This document shows positions 35,339 to 44,558 of a stretch of DNA of 64,000 bases, one piece after another. How positions within the stretch are numbered: position 1 is the stretch's first letter; every line of letters starts with the position of its first letter. The notes beneath the pieces are model-generated. The model saw only the letters and a list, made by a program, of their open reading frames with translations, was not told where the DNA came from and ran no database searches. The stretch spans positions 1 to 64,000 of the forward strand of contig JBCDCY010000012.1 in assembly GCA_039180875.1 (NCBI GenBank). The letters run 5' to 3'. This DNA is from JBCDCY01 sp039180875. Its GTDB lineage: Bacteria; Pseudomonadota; Alphaproteobacteria; Rhodobacterales; Rhodobacteraceae. The position numbers were made by a program, and so were the translations under genes.

Positions 35339-35474
35339 AGCGTTGTCCTTTTGTAAGAGTGTCCGGCCAACTCTTTCCCCCGTCGTCTCTCTTGGGATAA
35401 GGTGTCCTCAAGATAATTGATGTAACAGTGGCTAGCAGTATTCTAGGTAAAGTACTCAGAGTAGGGGAGAAAAG

Positions 35475-36227
35475 TTGAGCATTGAATTCGGACGCAAGGG
35501 TTTCAGACTGCTTGTCTTCCAACATGTCGTGGCAGAACACTTGGGCCGCTTCAAACCGCTCTTCGAGCAGGATGGCGCAATCGTCACAACTGTTGAATTT
35601 GACCGCGATGATGACATCCCATCCCTTTCGGAGTTCGATGGTCTATGGGTTTTGGGTGGTCCTATGCAAGTATGGGAAGAACGGGAGCATCCCTGGCTTA
35701 CCGCCGAAAAAGCCGCCATTAGAGAAGCGGTAGCGCAGCGAAAGATGCCTTACTTCGGTCTCTGTCTAGGCCATCAACTCCTGGCTGATGCTCTCGGCGG
35801 CACGGTTGGCCCAAGCGAGGCCCCCGAGGTGGGCGTCCTCCCTGTTGACCTGACCGAGGCTGGTAAGCGGAGCCCGATCTTCAGCGGCCTCGAGCCAACA
35901 CTGGTTTGTACCCAAGGCCACGGCGCAGAAGTGAAGCGGCCACCAGCCGGGGCAGCTATTCTCGCACAATCACCCGACTGCAAAGTTCAGGCACTTCAAG
36001 TCAACGCAAACGCCTTCAGTTTGCAGTTCCACTCGGAGTTGACGCTTGAAATGGTCGATGCGTGTCTTGAGATCCCTGCGTATAAGAACGACTTTGAAGC
36101 CATGCTTGGCGCTGACGGGATCGATTCGTTTCGCCGTGATGTAGATGCTAACTCCAATTCTCATGACCAGATTGCCAGAGTAGTGTATGATAATTGGTTC
36201 AATGCTGTTGCTCAGACCGCTGGATAG
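35475..36227 (+). CDS. Type 1 glutamine amidotransferase-like protein
   Basis: A 250-residue class I GATase (GMP synthase/YfeJ-like). The nucleophile elbow is F-G-L-C-L-G-H-Q and the catalytic His lies in L-Q-F-H-S-E-L, so the Cys-His-Glu triad is intact. The start is a TTG with AGGGGAG upstream, an uncommon choice but supported by the full N-terminal strand. Stand-alone GATases of this kind include gamma-glutamyl hydrolases and transferases; the acceptor partner is unknown. Codon use is AT-richer than in neighbouring clusters. Confidence 0.82.
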   Translation: MSIEFGRKGFRLLVFQHVVAEHLGRFKPLFEQDGAIVTTVEFDRDDDIPSLSEFDGLWVLGGPMQVWEEREHPWLTAEKAAIREAVAQRKMPYFGLCLGHQLLADALGGTVGPSEAPEVGVLPVDLTEAGKRSPIFSGLEPTLVCTQGHGAEVKRPPAGAAILAQSPDCKVQALQVNANAFSLQFHSELTLEMVDACLEIPAYKNDFEAMLGADGIDSFRRDVDANSNSHDQIARVVYDNWFNAVAQTAG

Positions 36228-36424
36228 CAGACATTTGCGCAGCCGAAGCCAAAGTACAGTTGTCCGCACTCCCGCCCTTTGACAACGCGTCGATCATGCG
36301 GTTGCAGCGAAAGACCGGTGGAACAGGTGTCGATGCAACGGACCAGCGCCGTCGCATCGTGCATCGCCGCAAAGGCGTGAAGCACTATCGAGGATCTGGA
36401 CGTGGCCGGCGCAGCCTACCGCGC

Positions 36425-37099
36425 TCACCGGGCCGCCTTCGCCTCCGCGGCGGTGCCATAGCTCGGCAACTCGGCGGCCGTCCGGCCATGGGCGGCCATC
36501 AGCGTGTCGCGGACATAGGCGATGTGAGCGGTCTCTTCGATGATCTCGGCAAGGTACTGCGCCGCCATCAGCGTCTTTCCGACGCCGATTGTCCCGTGGT
36601 TTGCAAGAACGGCCGCGCGGATGGCCACATCGCGAAAGACCGGGCTGATCTCTGCTTCGGTCTGGGGTCCGCCGTTGGCCGAGAGCGGGATCAGCGGCAT
36701 TCGACCGATTTTCTCGATGGTCTGGACCGTAAGGCACGGAATTTCGAGCCCGGCACTGGCATAACCCGTGGCCCAGGGGCTGTGGCAATGGACAATTGCA
36801 TTGATGTCGTCGCGGATCCGGTAGAGGTCCAGGTGGAAGTCGAGGTCCTTCGACGGTTTGAGCCCTTCGGCCCCGGGAAGGATCTTGCCCGATAGCTCCA
36901 CGACCTGAAGGTTCTCGCGGCTGCATTCGGCGAAGCCCACGCCAGAGGGCTTGATGACAATCGCGTCGCGCCCGTCGAGGCGAACCGAGAGATTGCCCCC
37001 CGCATTGGTCTGAAGCCCCCGCTCGAAACAGCGCCGGGCGGTGGCGATGAGGGCATCCATCTTCTCGTGGAGATCAGGAAAGCGGGCGGTGTCCAGCAT
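36425..37099 (-). CDS. Class II aldolase/adducin-family protein (1)
   Basis: A 224-residue zinc-dependent aldolase or epimerase-type protein. The phosphate-binding G-G-N-L-S-V-R, the K-P-S-G-V-G-F strand, the metal pair H-C-H-S-P-W and A-N-H-G-T-I are all present, close to fuculose-phosphate aldolases and 3-oxo-tetronate 4-phosphate decarboxylases. The start M-L-D-T-A-R overlaps the end of the Tm-1-like gene by 26 bp, indicating an operon. It is the last gene of the minus-strand arm of the carbohydrate locus. Confidence 0.83.
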   Translation of the reverse strand: MLDTARFPDLHEKMDALIATARRCFERGLQTNAGGNLSVRLDGRDAIVIKPSGVGFAECSRENLQVVELSGKILPGAEGLKPSKDLDFHLDLYRIRDDINAIVHCHSPWATGYASAGLEIPCLTVQTIEKIGRMPLIPLSANGGPQTEAEISPVFRDVAIRAAVLANHGTIGVGKTLMAAQYLAEIIEETAHIAYVRDTLMAAHGRTAAELPSYGTAAEAKAAR

Positions 37100-38222
37100 C
37101 GGGCATCCTTTCGAGAAGGGCGGCGACGGCGGCCTTGGCCGTTTCGTCCGTGTTGATGTGGTGAGGCAGCTTTTCGACGCTGAAGGCCCGGGCGTCGCGT
37201 TCCAGCACGTCGGCCGCGATCTCACGAAGGACGGGGGCTTCGATGGCACCACCGGGGCGATCTTCGTGGCTGAAGCCACCCATCGGTATCGCCACATGGC
37301 ACGGGGCCGTCGCGTGGTTCAGTTCGGCGGCCAGGGCGGCCGCCTGATCGGCCATTTCCGCTTCGCTCAGCACAACATGGGTGAAGTGGTTGGAGTGCTG
37401 ATAATGGGCGCGCGCCCGGTACGCCTCGGGAAGCGCGGACAGGGCGCCGAGGCCGATGAAGTTGAGCCCGCCGGGCAGCACGACGCGGGGGATCGCGTCG
37501 CCGGCGCGGAAGCGACCGGGCATGGGTGCATGGGCCCCGGCAAGGCGGATGCGGCCCAGCTCATGTACGTTGAGGTCGATGACACCCGCCGCTCCGCCTT
37601 CCGCGAGAAATCGAGCAAAGGCCGCTCCGCCATATCCGTTGGCGTGGAACACCGTCGCGTCGATGCCCTTTGCGCCGAGCTCGCGGGTGACGGCCGCTCC
37701 GGCAGCACCGGTCGCGCCGAGGGTGGTGACGGCGACGTTCGGGCGCTCGTTCTCGGCGACCTGTGCTGCCCGGATCAGCCCCGCGACCATGGCGGCCGTG
37801 TTCTCAAACACTTGCCGGAGCATGGGGTTCAGACCCTCGAGGTCGCAGAGCGTCGGCACCAGGGTAATGGCGGTGTCTGCAAGGGCCTCGCGCGGGTCAA
37901 AGGCGAGAGGTGTGATGAGGACCTTTGGAAAGGTCGCGGGCAGAGACTTCATCGCGCCGAGGACAAGTTCGCCCCCTGTGCCGCCCCCGAGACCGATCAC
38001 CGCGGCCGCGCCGGCCGAGCGCGCGTTGACGATCTTGGCAGCGGCCGCGGCGACCTCCCCCATCCGGGCGATCTTCTCGGATCCGGTCAGGATCGCGCCC
38101 CCGGAACCGAGGGAGATGTCGATGACCTCGCGCTCCAGTCCGTGGCGGGCAAGAGCGGCGGCGAGGCAGTCGATCTCCGCGGTCTTGCTCTCAACCGTCC
38201 CGATCAGGAGGACGCGGGTCAT
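37074..38222 (-). CDS. Tm-1-like (UPF0261) protein
   Basis: A 382-residue two-domain protein. The N-terminal Tm-1-like ATP-binding domain starts V-L-L-I-G-T-V-E-S-K and has G-L-G-G-G-T-G-G. A Rossmann-like second half contains V-T-T-L-G-A-T-G-A-A-G and ends with the conserved D-R-P-G-G region. UPF0261 proteins lack a firm enzymatic assignment; plant Tm-1 binds a viral replicase. In bacteria they recur beside sugar-acid genes. Here the gene lies between an ABC permease and an aldolase gene, arguing for a metabolic role. Confidence 0.85.
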   Translation of the reverse strand: MTRVLLIGTVESKTAEIDCLAAALARHGLEREVIDISLGSGGAILTGSEKIARMGEVAAAAAKIVNARSAGAAAVIGLGGGTGGELVLGAMKSLPATFPKVLITPLAFDPREALADTAITLVPTLCDLEGLNPMLRQVFENTAAMVAGLIRAAQVAENERPNVAVTTLGATGAAGAAVTRELGAKGIDATVFHANGYGGAAFARFLAEGGAAGVIDLNVHELGRIRLAGAHAPMPGRFRAGDAIPRVVLPGGLNFIGLGALSALPEAYRARAHYQHSNHFTHVVLSEAEMADQAAALAAELNHATAPCHVAIPMGGFSHEDRPGGAIEAPVLREIAADVLERDARAFSVEKLPHHINTDETAKAAVAALLERMPDAGHRPLS

Positions 38223-38224
38223 CG

Positions 38225-39160
38225 TCAGCCTTTCACCGCCCCGGCCGTCATGCCGGTGATGATCTGACGTGAGGCAAAGAGCGTGAAAAGGATCGGCGGG
38301 ATCGCCAGCAGCATGCCGGTCGCGAAGATCGTGCCGAGGCCGTCGAACTCGCTGGCATTGTTCACGATGAGGATCGGCACCGTCATGGTGTTGCGGTCGG
38401 CCAATGCCGAGGCCAGAAGGTATTCGTTCCAGGCGATGCGGAAGGTGAAGATGGCGGCCGCCGCGAGACCCGGCTTGATGAGCGGGAGAACCACCATGAA
38501 GAAGGTCTGGAACGGCCCTGCCCCGTCGACCCGCGCGGCCTCTTCCAGAGATGGCGGAACCTGGGCGATGAAACTCTGCAAAATCCAGATGACGAAGGGC
38601 AGGTTCATCGCGACGTAGATCAGGATGATGCCGGAATGGGTGCCCGCGAGGCAGACGTCACCTCGGCCTCCAAAAGTGTCGCGGATCCAGGCGCCGAGGC
38701 CATAGTCGTTGTCGAGGCAGAAGGCGTTGTTCCAGAGCCCGAAGACCGGCACGAGAAGAACCGCAGGCGGGATCATCCGGACGGCCAGCGTCGACAGGGA
38801 CAGGCTGTCGCGACCGAGGAAGCGGAACCGGACCAGCGCATATGCTGCCATGCAACCGAAAACGAGGGTCAGCGCGGTGGAGATGAGCGTGATGATGATC
38901 GAATTGATGAAGGCCCCGCCAAAGCGGATCTGACAGAAGCGCAGATGGTCGGGCTCGTACCAGAGAATATCGCAGAGCGCGGTTTCGTAGTTCTGGATCG
39001 TCGGCAGGAACAAAAGGCCCCCAGCACCGCTGGTGATGTCGACATCGAGCTTGAGCGAGTTGGTCAGGAGCAGGGCGACCGGCCCCACTGACATGAAGAT
39101 CAGAACGGCGATCAGGGCGTAGAAGGCCGGGTTCTGGCGGTCGTAGCTTCGCTCCGACAT
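38225..39160 (-). CDS. Carbohydrate ABC transporter permease (MalG-like)
   Basis: A 311-residue inner-membrane protein with about six hydrophobic helices and the cytoplasmic EAA loop E-E-A-A-R-V-D-G-A-G that docks on the ATPase. It resembles MalG/UgpE-type subunits. A periplasmic stretch near residues 35-70 and another Cys-containing loop near 155-175 are longer than usual. It is 2 bp from the Tm-1-like gene and 4 bp after its partner permease gene. Confidence 0.9.
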   Translation of the reverse strand: MSERSYDRQNPAFYALIAVLIFMSVGPVALLLTNSLKLDVDITSGAGGLLFLPTIQNYETALCDILWYEPDHLRFCQIRFGGAFINSIIITLISTALTLVFGCMAAYALVRFRFLGRDSLSLSTLAVRMIPPAVLLVPVFGLWNNAFCLDNDYGLGAWIRDTFGGRGDVCLAGTHSGIILIYVAMNLPFVIWILQSFIAQVPPSLEEAARVDGAGPFQTFFMVVLPLIKPGLAAAAIFTFRIAWNEYLLASALADRNTMTVPILIVNNASEFDGLGTIFATGMLLAIPPILFTLFASRQIITGMTAGAVKG

Positions 39161-39164
39161 GGTC

Positions 39165-40079
39165 TCAGCCCTCCTCCCGCTCTTCGGCGAACTTGAGGCG
39201 GCGCGAGCGGGCCTCCTGCCAGCGCGTGAAGGCGAACATGCCCAAGGTGAGAACCATCAGGAGCATCAGGAGGTAGTTCGACATCGCCGCAGCCTCGCCC
39301 AGCTCTCGAAACTCCCGCGCCGTCCGCGCGATCCGAAGCGCCAGGATCTCGGTCGAAAGGCCCGGGCCGCCGCCCGTCAGCACGAGGATGACTTCAAGCA
39401 CTTTGAAGGCGTCGATGAGCCGAAGAAGCATCGTCACGATCAAGACCGGCATCATCAACGGCAGCTTGATGTGGACCACCTGCTGCCATCCGGTGGCCCC
39501 GTCAATGCGGGCGGCCTCGAGGGTCGAGCGCGGCAAAGACTGGAGCGCGGCGAGAGACAGAATGAAGATGAACGGCGTCCACTGCCAGATATCGGCGATG
39601 ATGACCGAGAGAAGCGGGTTCTGACCCAGCCAGTCGACTTTGGGCAGACCGACGCTCTCAAGGAAGCGGTTGAACGTGCCGTAGGTGGCGTGAAACATGT
39701 AGCGCCAGACAAGTCCGACCACCACCGGCGCGATCATCATGGGCAGGATGAAAAGCGTGCGCAGGACCGACATGCCGCGAATATTGCGGTCGAGCAGCAG
39801 CGCGAGACCGACGCCGAGCACCATCTCCACAGCGACCACCGTGAAGGCGAAGATCAGCGTGACCCAAAAGCTCGTGTGGAATGCAGCGTCGCCCAGAAGC
39901 TTGACGTAGTTCGCAAGGCCGACATACGCGGCCTCGCCGAGGTTCTGGCTCGGGTCCCAGTCGTGGAAACTGCCCCAGACCATGTAGGCAATGGGAAGAA
40001 ACAGCGCCAACAGCATCACGACCGCCGCCGGTGCGGCGAACATATAGGGCGTCAGGCGGTTGAGTGCGTTACGGGACAC
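39165..40079 (-). CDS. Sugar ABC transporter permease (MalF-like)
   Basis: A 304-residue inner-membrane permease with six predicted helices and an EAA loop L-E-A-A-R-I-D-G-A-T-G. The pattern M-I-A-P-V-V-V-G-L-V-W-R-Y-M-F is characteristic of UgpA/MalF-like subunits. It pairs with the permease immediately downstream. A repeat-containing gap separates it from the binding-protein gene, so its expression may depend on read-through past the hairpin. Confidence 0.9.
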   Translation of the reverse strand: MSRNALNRLTPYMFAAPAAVVMLLALFLPIAYMVWGSFHDWDPSQNLGEAAYVGLANYVKLLGDAAFHTSFWVTLIFAFTVVAVEMVLGVGLALLLDRNIRGMSVLRTLFILPMMIAPVVVGLVWRYMFHATYGTFNRFLESVGLPKVDWLGQNPLLSVIIADIWQWTPFIFILSLAALQSLPRSTLEAARIDGATGWQQVVHIKLPLMMPVLIVTMLLRLIDAFKVLEVILVLTGGGPGLSTEILALRIARTAREFRELGEAAAMSNYLLMLLMVLTLGMFAFTRWQEARSRRLKFAEEREEG

Positions 40080-40132
40080 GGACGTTGGCTTTCCTGGCGC
40101 GTGAGACGGCGCTGGCAGCCCGCACCTCTGCG

Positions 40133-40252
40133 GCTAGGGCGGATTTCGATCTGACTGCCTCGGTCAGATCGAAATCCAAGACGGGCAAGCCGTTCCATTT
40201 GTTGCGTTTTCCGGGCCGACTGCTGATCCAGTCTGAACGAAAAGCGCTCTAG
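40133..40252. repeat. MITE-like 120-bp repeat with terminal inverted repeats
   Basis: The left end gctagggcggatttcgat and the right end, read on the minus strand as gctagagcgcttttcgtt, form imperfect terminal inverted repeats that stay similar for about 25 bp. Inside the left half is a perfect 15-bp hairpin (40141-40155 against 40163-40177). Small gctagagc-type palindromic elements are common between genes in alphaproteobacteria. It sits between the permease and the binding-protein gene and carries no protein. Confidence 0.7.
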
Positions 40253-40264
40253 CAACCTGGGAGG

Positions 40265-40291
40265 GGCCCGCGCCAATGCCCGGCGCGGGCC
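40265..40291 (-). terminator. Hairpin downstream of the sugar-binding protein gene
   Basis: Perfect 10-bp stem ggcccgcgcc (40265-40274) and ggcgcgggcc (40282-40291) with a 7-nt loop, 12 bp beyond the binding-protein stop on the minus strand. Such stems after binding-protein genes usually stabilise or partly terminate the mRNA, giving more binding protein than permease. No U-tract is evident. Confidence 0.65.
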
Positions 40292-40302
40292 GAGACCTCA
40301 GG

Positions 40303-41640
40303 CTATTGCCAGATGTAGTAGCCTTCCTCTTCCATCAGCGCGCGGGTGCGCTCGGCGATGCCGTCGAGTGCTGTCTGAATGTCGAGGTCTTCGGTCAGAA
40401 CCTGGCTCATGGTCGTCCCGATATCTGCGTTGATCTTTCCCCAGGCGGGGATGATCGGGCGCCAGTCGGGATCGGCGTTCTCGAGCGCCTGACCAAAGGT
40501 GGCGGACCAGGGGTACTTCGCATTCAGGTCGGCGTTTTCGTAGGTAGAGAACCGCGACGGGTTGCCGCCGGCCATCGCGACCATCAGATCGCCTTCCCGG
40601 GAGGTCAGCCACTGCATCAGGAGAAACGCCGCCTCCGGGTTCTCGGCGTTGCGTGGAATGGCAAGGCCGAAACCGCCGGTCTGGCTCGCCGCGCGAACAC
40701 CCGTCGGGTGCGGCGCCCAGCCGACATTACCGACCACGGTGCTGCGGGACGGATCCTCGAACCAGGGAGCGAAGGCGATGGAGTCGAGATACATCGCCGC
40801 TTGTCCCTGAGCGAACGCGTTGGCCGCTTCCTGAGGCCCGAACGCCGAGGAGCCTTCGGGCCCGCAATCGACGATCGATTTCAGCGCCTGAGCGGCCTCG
40901 ACCCCCGCATCGTTGTTGATGATCGGGTTCCACGCGTCGTCGAAGACCCGGCCGCCCAGCGGGGCAAGGTGCAGAAGGAAGGCATGGCTGGCCTGATGGC
41001 CGGACGCGGCCCGGGACGCGACGCCGCCCATTCCGGGCTCAAGCTCCGGGATGCGGCACGCCAGATCGAGGAACGCGTCGTAGGTGGTCGGCACCTCAAG
41101 CCCGTGCTTCTCGAAGATGTCGGCCCGGTAGTAGAGAACACTCGTCTCCGACCCGAACGGCAGCCCGTAGAGCGAGCCTGTCGGCCCGGGCAGATAGCCT
41201 TTCTCGCCCCCGGCCACGCCGATGTTCTGGACGTACCCGTCGATCAGGTCCTCGGGATCGTAGCCCGGATCGGCCAGACGCGGGTTCATGAAGAACGGCG
41301 CGAGGTTGTAGATCTGGTCCGCATAGACGTAGTCGGCCTTGGAGAACACCACGTAGGCGATCAGGTCGTAGGCCCCTTCATCGAGCGCCAGCTCAAGCGT
41401 CTGACGCTCGCGCATGTCGAGGTAGGGCAGCATATCGACCTCGACCTCGATGCCGGTCTGCTCGGTGAACTCCGGCAGCACTTCCATGACCGCGTTGTAG
41501 TGCGGGTGCGACGGGAAGTTCACCACGAGGGTCGTCCCCTCATAGGCCGCGTAGGGCCCTCCTGCGTGACCGTCGGCAAAGGCGGCACTTGCAATGGCGC
41601 CCCCGGCGATCAGCGCGGTTACTCTCAGCAGGTTCAGCAT
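40303..41640 (-). CDS. Sugar ABC transporter periplasmic binding protein (family 1)
   Basis: A 445-residue extracellular solute-binding protein with a signal peptide cleaved near A-S-A-A-F-A-D. It shows the family hinge strings T-L-V-V-N-F-P-S-H, Y-G-L-P-F-G-S-E-T-S-V-L-Y-Y-R and F-L-L-M-Q-W-L-T-S. The ligand is not deducible but the family binds oligosaccharides, polyols or glycerol phosphate. It is encoded between the ATPase and permeases of the same importer. Confidence 0.9.
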   Translation of the reverse strand: MLNLLRVTALIAGGAIASAAFADGHAGGPYAAYEGTTLVVNFPSHPHYNAVMEVLPEFTEQTGIEVEVDMLPYLDMRERQTLELALDEGAYDLIAYVVFSKADYVYADQIYNLAPFFMNPRLADPGYDPEDLIDGYVQNIGVAGGEKGYLPGPTGSLYGLPFGSETSVLYYRADIFEKHGLEVPTTYDAFLDLACRIPELEPGMGGVASRAASGHQASHAFLLHLAPLGGRVFDDAWNPIINNDAGVEAAQALKSIVDCGPEGSSAFGPQEAANAFAQGQAAMYLDSIAFAPWFEDPSRSTVVGNVGWAPHPTGVRAASQTGGFGLAIPRNAENPEAAFLLMQWLTSREGDLMVAMAGGNPSRFSTYENADLNAKYPWSATFGQALENADPDWRPIIPAWGKINADIGTTMSQVLTEDLDIQTALDGIAERTRALMEEEGYYIWQ

Positions 41641-41670
41641 GGTCTCCTCCCTGTTGCAGATTGGGGAGCG

Positions 41671-42759
41671 TCAGAGCGCTCTCTCCGTCTTAGGATCGAA
41701 AAGGTGCAGGCCCTCGGGACGGGCGGCAAAGCGCAACGTTTCACCAAGGGCTACGGGTGTCTCGGACTTGATCTCGACGGTGACCCGGGCGGACCCGCAG
41801 TCGCAGATCAGAACCGATTGCGCGCCGATGTACTCGGAGACAACGACCCGGAGATCGAGGGCCGTGTCCGCAGGGGCGTCGGCGGCATAGTTGAGATCGG
41901 AGGGCCGGACGCCCAGCGTCGCCGCGCGCAGGTTCGCATCCTTTGCCCGGGCCGATAGATCGTCCGGCAGACGCAGGCGGACGCCTTCGCCAACCGCATA
42001 GAGCATGCCACCCTCGTCCAGAAGCTCGACCGCCATGAAGTTCATCGGCGGTGAGCCGAGAAACCCAGCGACGAACTTGTTGGCCGGGTTCCTGAAAAGC
42101 TCCGACGGCGTGCCCTGCTGCTGGATATGCCCGCCGTGCATGACGACGATCCGGTCGGCCAGCGTCATCGCCTCGATCTGGTCGTGGGTGACGTAGATCA
42201 TGTTTTTCTCGACGTTCTGACGCATGAGCGCGAGCTCCGCGCGCATCTGGCCACGGAGCTTGGCATCGAGGTTCGAGAGCGGTTCGTCGAACAGGAACGT
42301 GCTCGCATCGCGGCAGAGCGCACGGCCCATGGCGACGCGCTGGCGCTGGCCGCCCGACAGCTCGCCGGGCTTGCGGGCAAGATAGTCCGAGAGGCCGAGC
42401 ATCGCGGCGACCTCGCGCACCTTCTTGTCGGTCTCCGCCTGCGGCCGTTTCTGCAGACGCAGCGAGAACGACATGTTCCGCGCGACGTTCATGTGCGGGT
42501 AAAGCGCGTAATCCTGAAAGACCATCGCGATGTCGCGGTCTTTCGGGTCGAGGTTCTTGACGGATCGTCCGTCCATCGTGATCTCGCCGTCCGAGACGGA
42601 CTCGAGACCTGCCAGCATGCGCAGCGTCGTCGACTTGCCGCAGCCTGAGGGACCGACCAGAACGGTGAACTCGTTCTCCTGCATGTCAAGGTCGATGCCG
42701 TGGAGCACCTCGACGGCGCCGTACCGCTTCACCAGCTTCTGAAAGCGAATTTCGGGCAT
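41671..42759 (-). CDS. Sugar ABC transporter ATPase (UgpC/MalK-like)
   Basis: A 362-residue ATPase with Walker A G-P-S-G-C-G-K-S-T, signature L-S-G-G-Q-R-Q-R-V-A, Walker B F-L-F-D-E-P-L-S-N-L-D and the C-terminal TOBE/MalK regulatory domain (about residues 240-360). It powers the two permeases encoded downstream and is the first gene of the minus-strand arm, divergent from the GntR regulator gene. Confidence 0.92.
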   Translation of the reverse strand: MPEIRFQKLVKRYGAVEVLHGIDLDMQENEFTVLVGPSGCGKSTTLRMLAGLESVSDGEITMDGRSVKNLDPKDRDIAMVFQDYALYPHMNVARNMSFSLRLQKRPQAETDKKVREVAAMLGLSDYLARKPGELSGGQRQRVAMGRALCRDASTFLFDEPLSNLDAKLRGQMRAELALMRQNVEKNMIYVTHDQIEAMTLADRIVVMHGGHIQQQGTPSELFRNPANKFVAGFLGSPPMNFMAVELLDEGGMLYAVGEGVRLRLPDDLSARAKDANLRAATLGVRPSDLNYAADAPADTALDLRVVVSEYIGAQSVLICDCGSARVTVEIKSETPVALGETLRFAARPEGLHLFDPKTERAL

Positions 42760-42877
42760 CGATTCTCTCGTAGTCGCCTTCCTTCACCTTTCTGTATCCA
42801 AAATTGAATGTAAATATCCGAATTTGCCAAGGCAGATCCGGCATTGTATATTCTGCCCAGGTCACGGACGAGCCCGC

Positions 42878-43534
42878 ATGAACGATCAGAGCTCACGACC
42901 TGGACGCGGCACGGCGGTGCAGCGGATCGAGGCCGCCTTGATGGAAGACATCGCCAGCGGGGTGCTTCAGCCGGGCGAGCGGCTTGATGAGGTGAAACTG
43001 ACGGAGCGCTTCGGCGTTTCCCGCACGCCTGTCCGCGAGGCACTGACGCGGCTGACCGCGCAAGACATCCTCGTTCTGGGGGAGAAGCGGGGGGTGCGGG
43101 TTGCGGAGTACACCCGCGAAGAGCTGGCGCAGATCTTTGAGGCCATGCATGAAATCGAGGCGACATGTGCCCGGATTGCCGCGCAGCGCCTGTCGCTTCT
43201 GAGCCGGGCCGAGATCGAGCGCGGGCAAGCCGACTGCGTCTCCGCTGCCGAAAGCGGTGACCTGCACGCGTATATGCGCGCCAACGAGCGCTTCCACCAG
43301 GCAATCTACCGCGCAACCGGCAACCCCTACATCGCAGAGATCGCGTCGGATTTTCGGCGCAAGACCGGCCCCTTCCGCGCCAAGAAGTTTGCGACGAAGG
43401 AAGACCTCGTCGCGTCGGCCAAGAGCCATGAGGAGTTGATCGCCGGCATCTTCTCCGAGGACTCCAAAGCTGCCTCGGACGGCATGCGCGCCCACATGAC
43501 CGAGAGTTTTCTCAGGACGCTTGAAGCCAACTGA
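42878..43534 (+). CDS. GntR-family transcriptional regulator (FCD type)
   Basis: A 218-residue regulator. The N-terminal winged helix has F-G-V-S-R-T-P-V-R-E-A-L and the C-terminal FCD helical bundle shows E-I-E-A-T-C-A-R-I-A and the metal/ligand His in R-F-H-Q-A-I-Y. It starts about 118 bp from the divergent ATPase gene. It probably controls both arms of the carbohydrate locus and senses a sugar-derived acid; the ligand is unknown. Confidence 0.9.
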   Translation: MNDQSSRPGRGTAVQRIEAALMEDIASGVLQPGERLDEVKLTERFGVSRTPVREALTRLTAQDILVLGEKRGVRVAEYTREELAQIFEAMHEIEATCARIAAQRLSLLSRAEIERGQADCVSAAESGDLHAYMRANERFHQAIYRATGNPYIAEIASDFRRKTGPFRAKKFATKEDLVASAKSHEELIAGIFSEDSKAASDGMRAHMTESFLRTLEAN

Positions 43535-43619
43535 CGCTCGCGGCCGGTTTCGGCTTGCTTCTGCATTCTTAAGGATGCTTCTGTATGCAAAGAGCGAGTC
43601 GACACCTGCGGAGGGCCTC

Positions 43620-44555
43620 ATGGGCGTCAGCGAGACGAAGATCTACCCGATCAACACAGGCTGGCTCGAGGCCGATCTTGGCACCTATGTCTTCTGGAAA
43701 GGCCCGGCGGGGAAGAAGTACTGGAACCCGGTATACTGCCACTACGTCGACACCGGTACGCACAAGATCCTGATCGACACCGGCCTTTGCGACGAGGAAC
43801 GCGCAACGAAGTACCACCACAAATGCGACAAGCGGGGATGCCTTCAGGTGCATGAGCACCTTCAGAAAAAGCTCGGCGTCCACCCCGACGAGATCGACGC
43901 GATCGTCTTCACCCACCTGCACTGGGATCACGTGCAGAACATGAAGGAGTTCAAGAACGCCCGATACATCGCCCCGAAGGCCGAGATCGAAATGGCGTTC
44001 AACCCCCTCCCGCTCTACTACCGGACCTACGAAAGCGGCTACCTCGGAATTGAACCGGCCTATACGGGTTGCGTCTTCGAGGCAGTGGAGGACGAATGCG
44101 AGGTCCTCCCAGGTATCACCATGTTCCACACGCCGGGCCATTCGGTTGGCCATATGGCGGTGACCGTCGCCACCGCGATGGGTGACATCGTCGTGGCGGG
44201 CGATGCGATCTTTGTCGAGCGCAACCTTGAGCCCAACCCCGATGAAGGCTGGCGGTATTGGGTGCCCGCCCGGTTCGTCAATTCCTATGAAGGCTGGAGG
44301 TCGGTCGAAGAGATCGACAAGCGCGCCGACTACGTGCTTCCGTGCCATGACGAAGAGGCCAACGCGCGCTCGGACGTATTTCCCTACGAGGGAATGCCGA
44401 TCCGGAAGCGCCGCCAGCACATCCCCGGTCTCAAGTTCTACTTCGGCGACATGCCCCCTGGAACGGTCGCCAAGGCGGCCCCGGCGATGAGCGAGGCCGA
44501 GGCCAAGAGCTACCTCGCCGGGCTGAAGCACCCCAAGGACATGGCTGAAAGCTAG
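43620..44555 (+). CDS. N-acyl-homoserine-lactonase-like MBL-fold hydrolase
   Basis: A 311-residue cytosolic metallo-beta-lactamase-fold protein. H-L-H-W-D-H at residues 99-104 gives the dinuclear zinc motif, followed by T-P-G-H-S-V-G-H and V-A-G-D-A-I-F. Sequence is close to the AhlA/AttM lactonase group. Because it lies inside a sugar operon with a kinase and aldolases, a sugar-lactone hydrolase role seems at least as likely as quorum quenching. The start at M-G-V-S-E was preferred over upstream Met codons. Confidence 0.82.
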   Translation: MGVSETKIYPINTGWLEADLGTYVFWKGPAGKKYWNPVYCHYVDTGTHKILIDTGLCDEERATKYHHKCDKRGCLQVHEHLQKKLGVHPDEIDAIVFTHLHWDHVQNMKEFKNARYIAPKAEIEMAFNPLPLYYRTYESGYLGIEPAYTGCVFEAVEDECEVLPGITMFHTPGHSVGHMAVTVATAMGDIVVAGDAIFVERNLEPNPDEGWRYWVPARFVNSYEGWRSVEEIDKRADYVLPCHDEEANARSDVFPYEGMPIRKRRQHIPGLKFYFGDMPPGTVAKAAPAMSEAEAKSYLAGLKHPKDMAES

Positions 44556-44558
44556 CCC

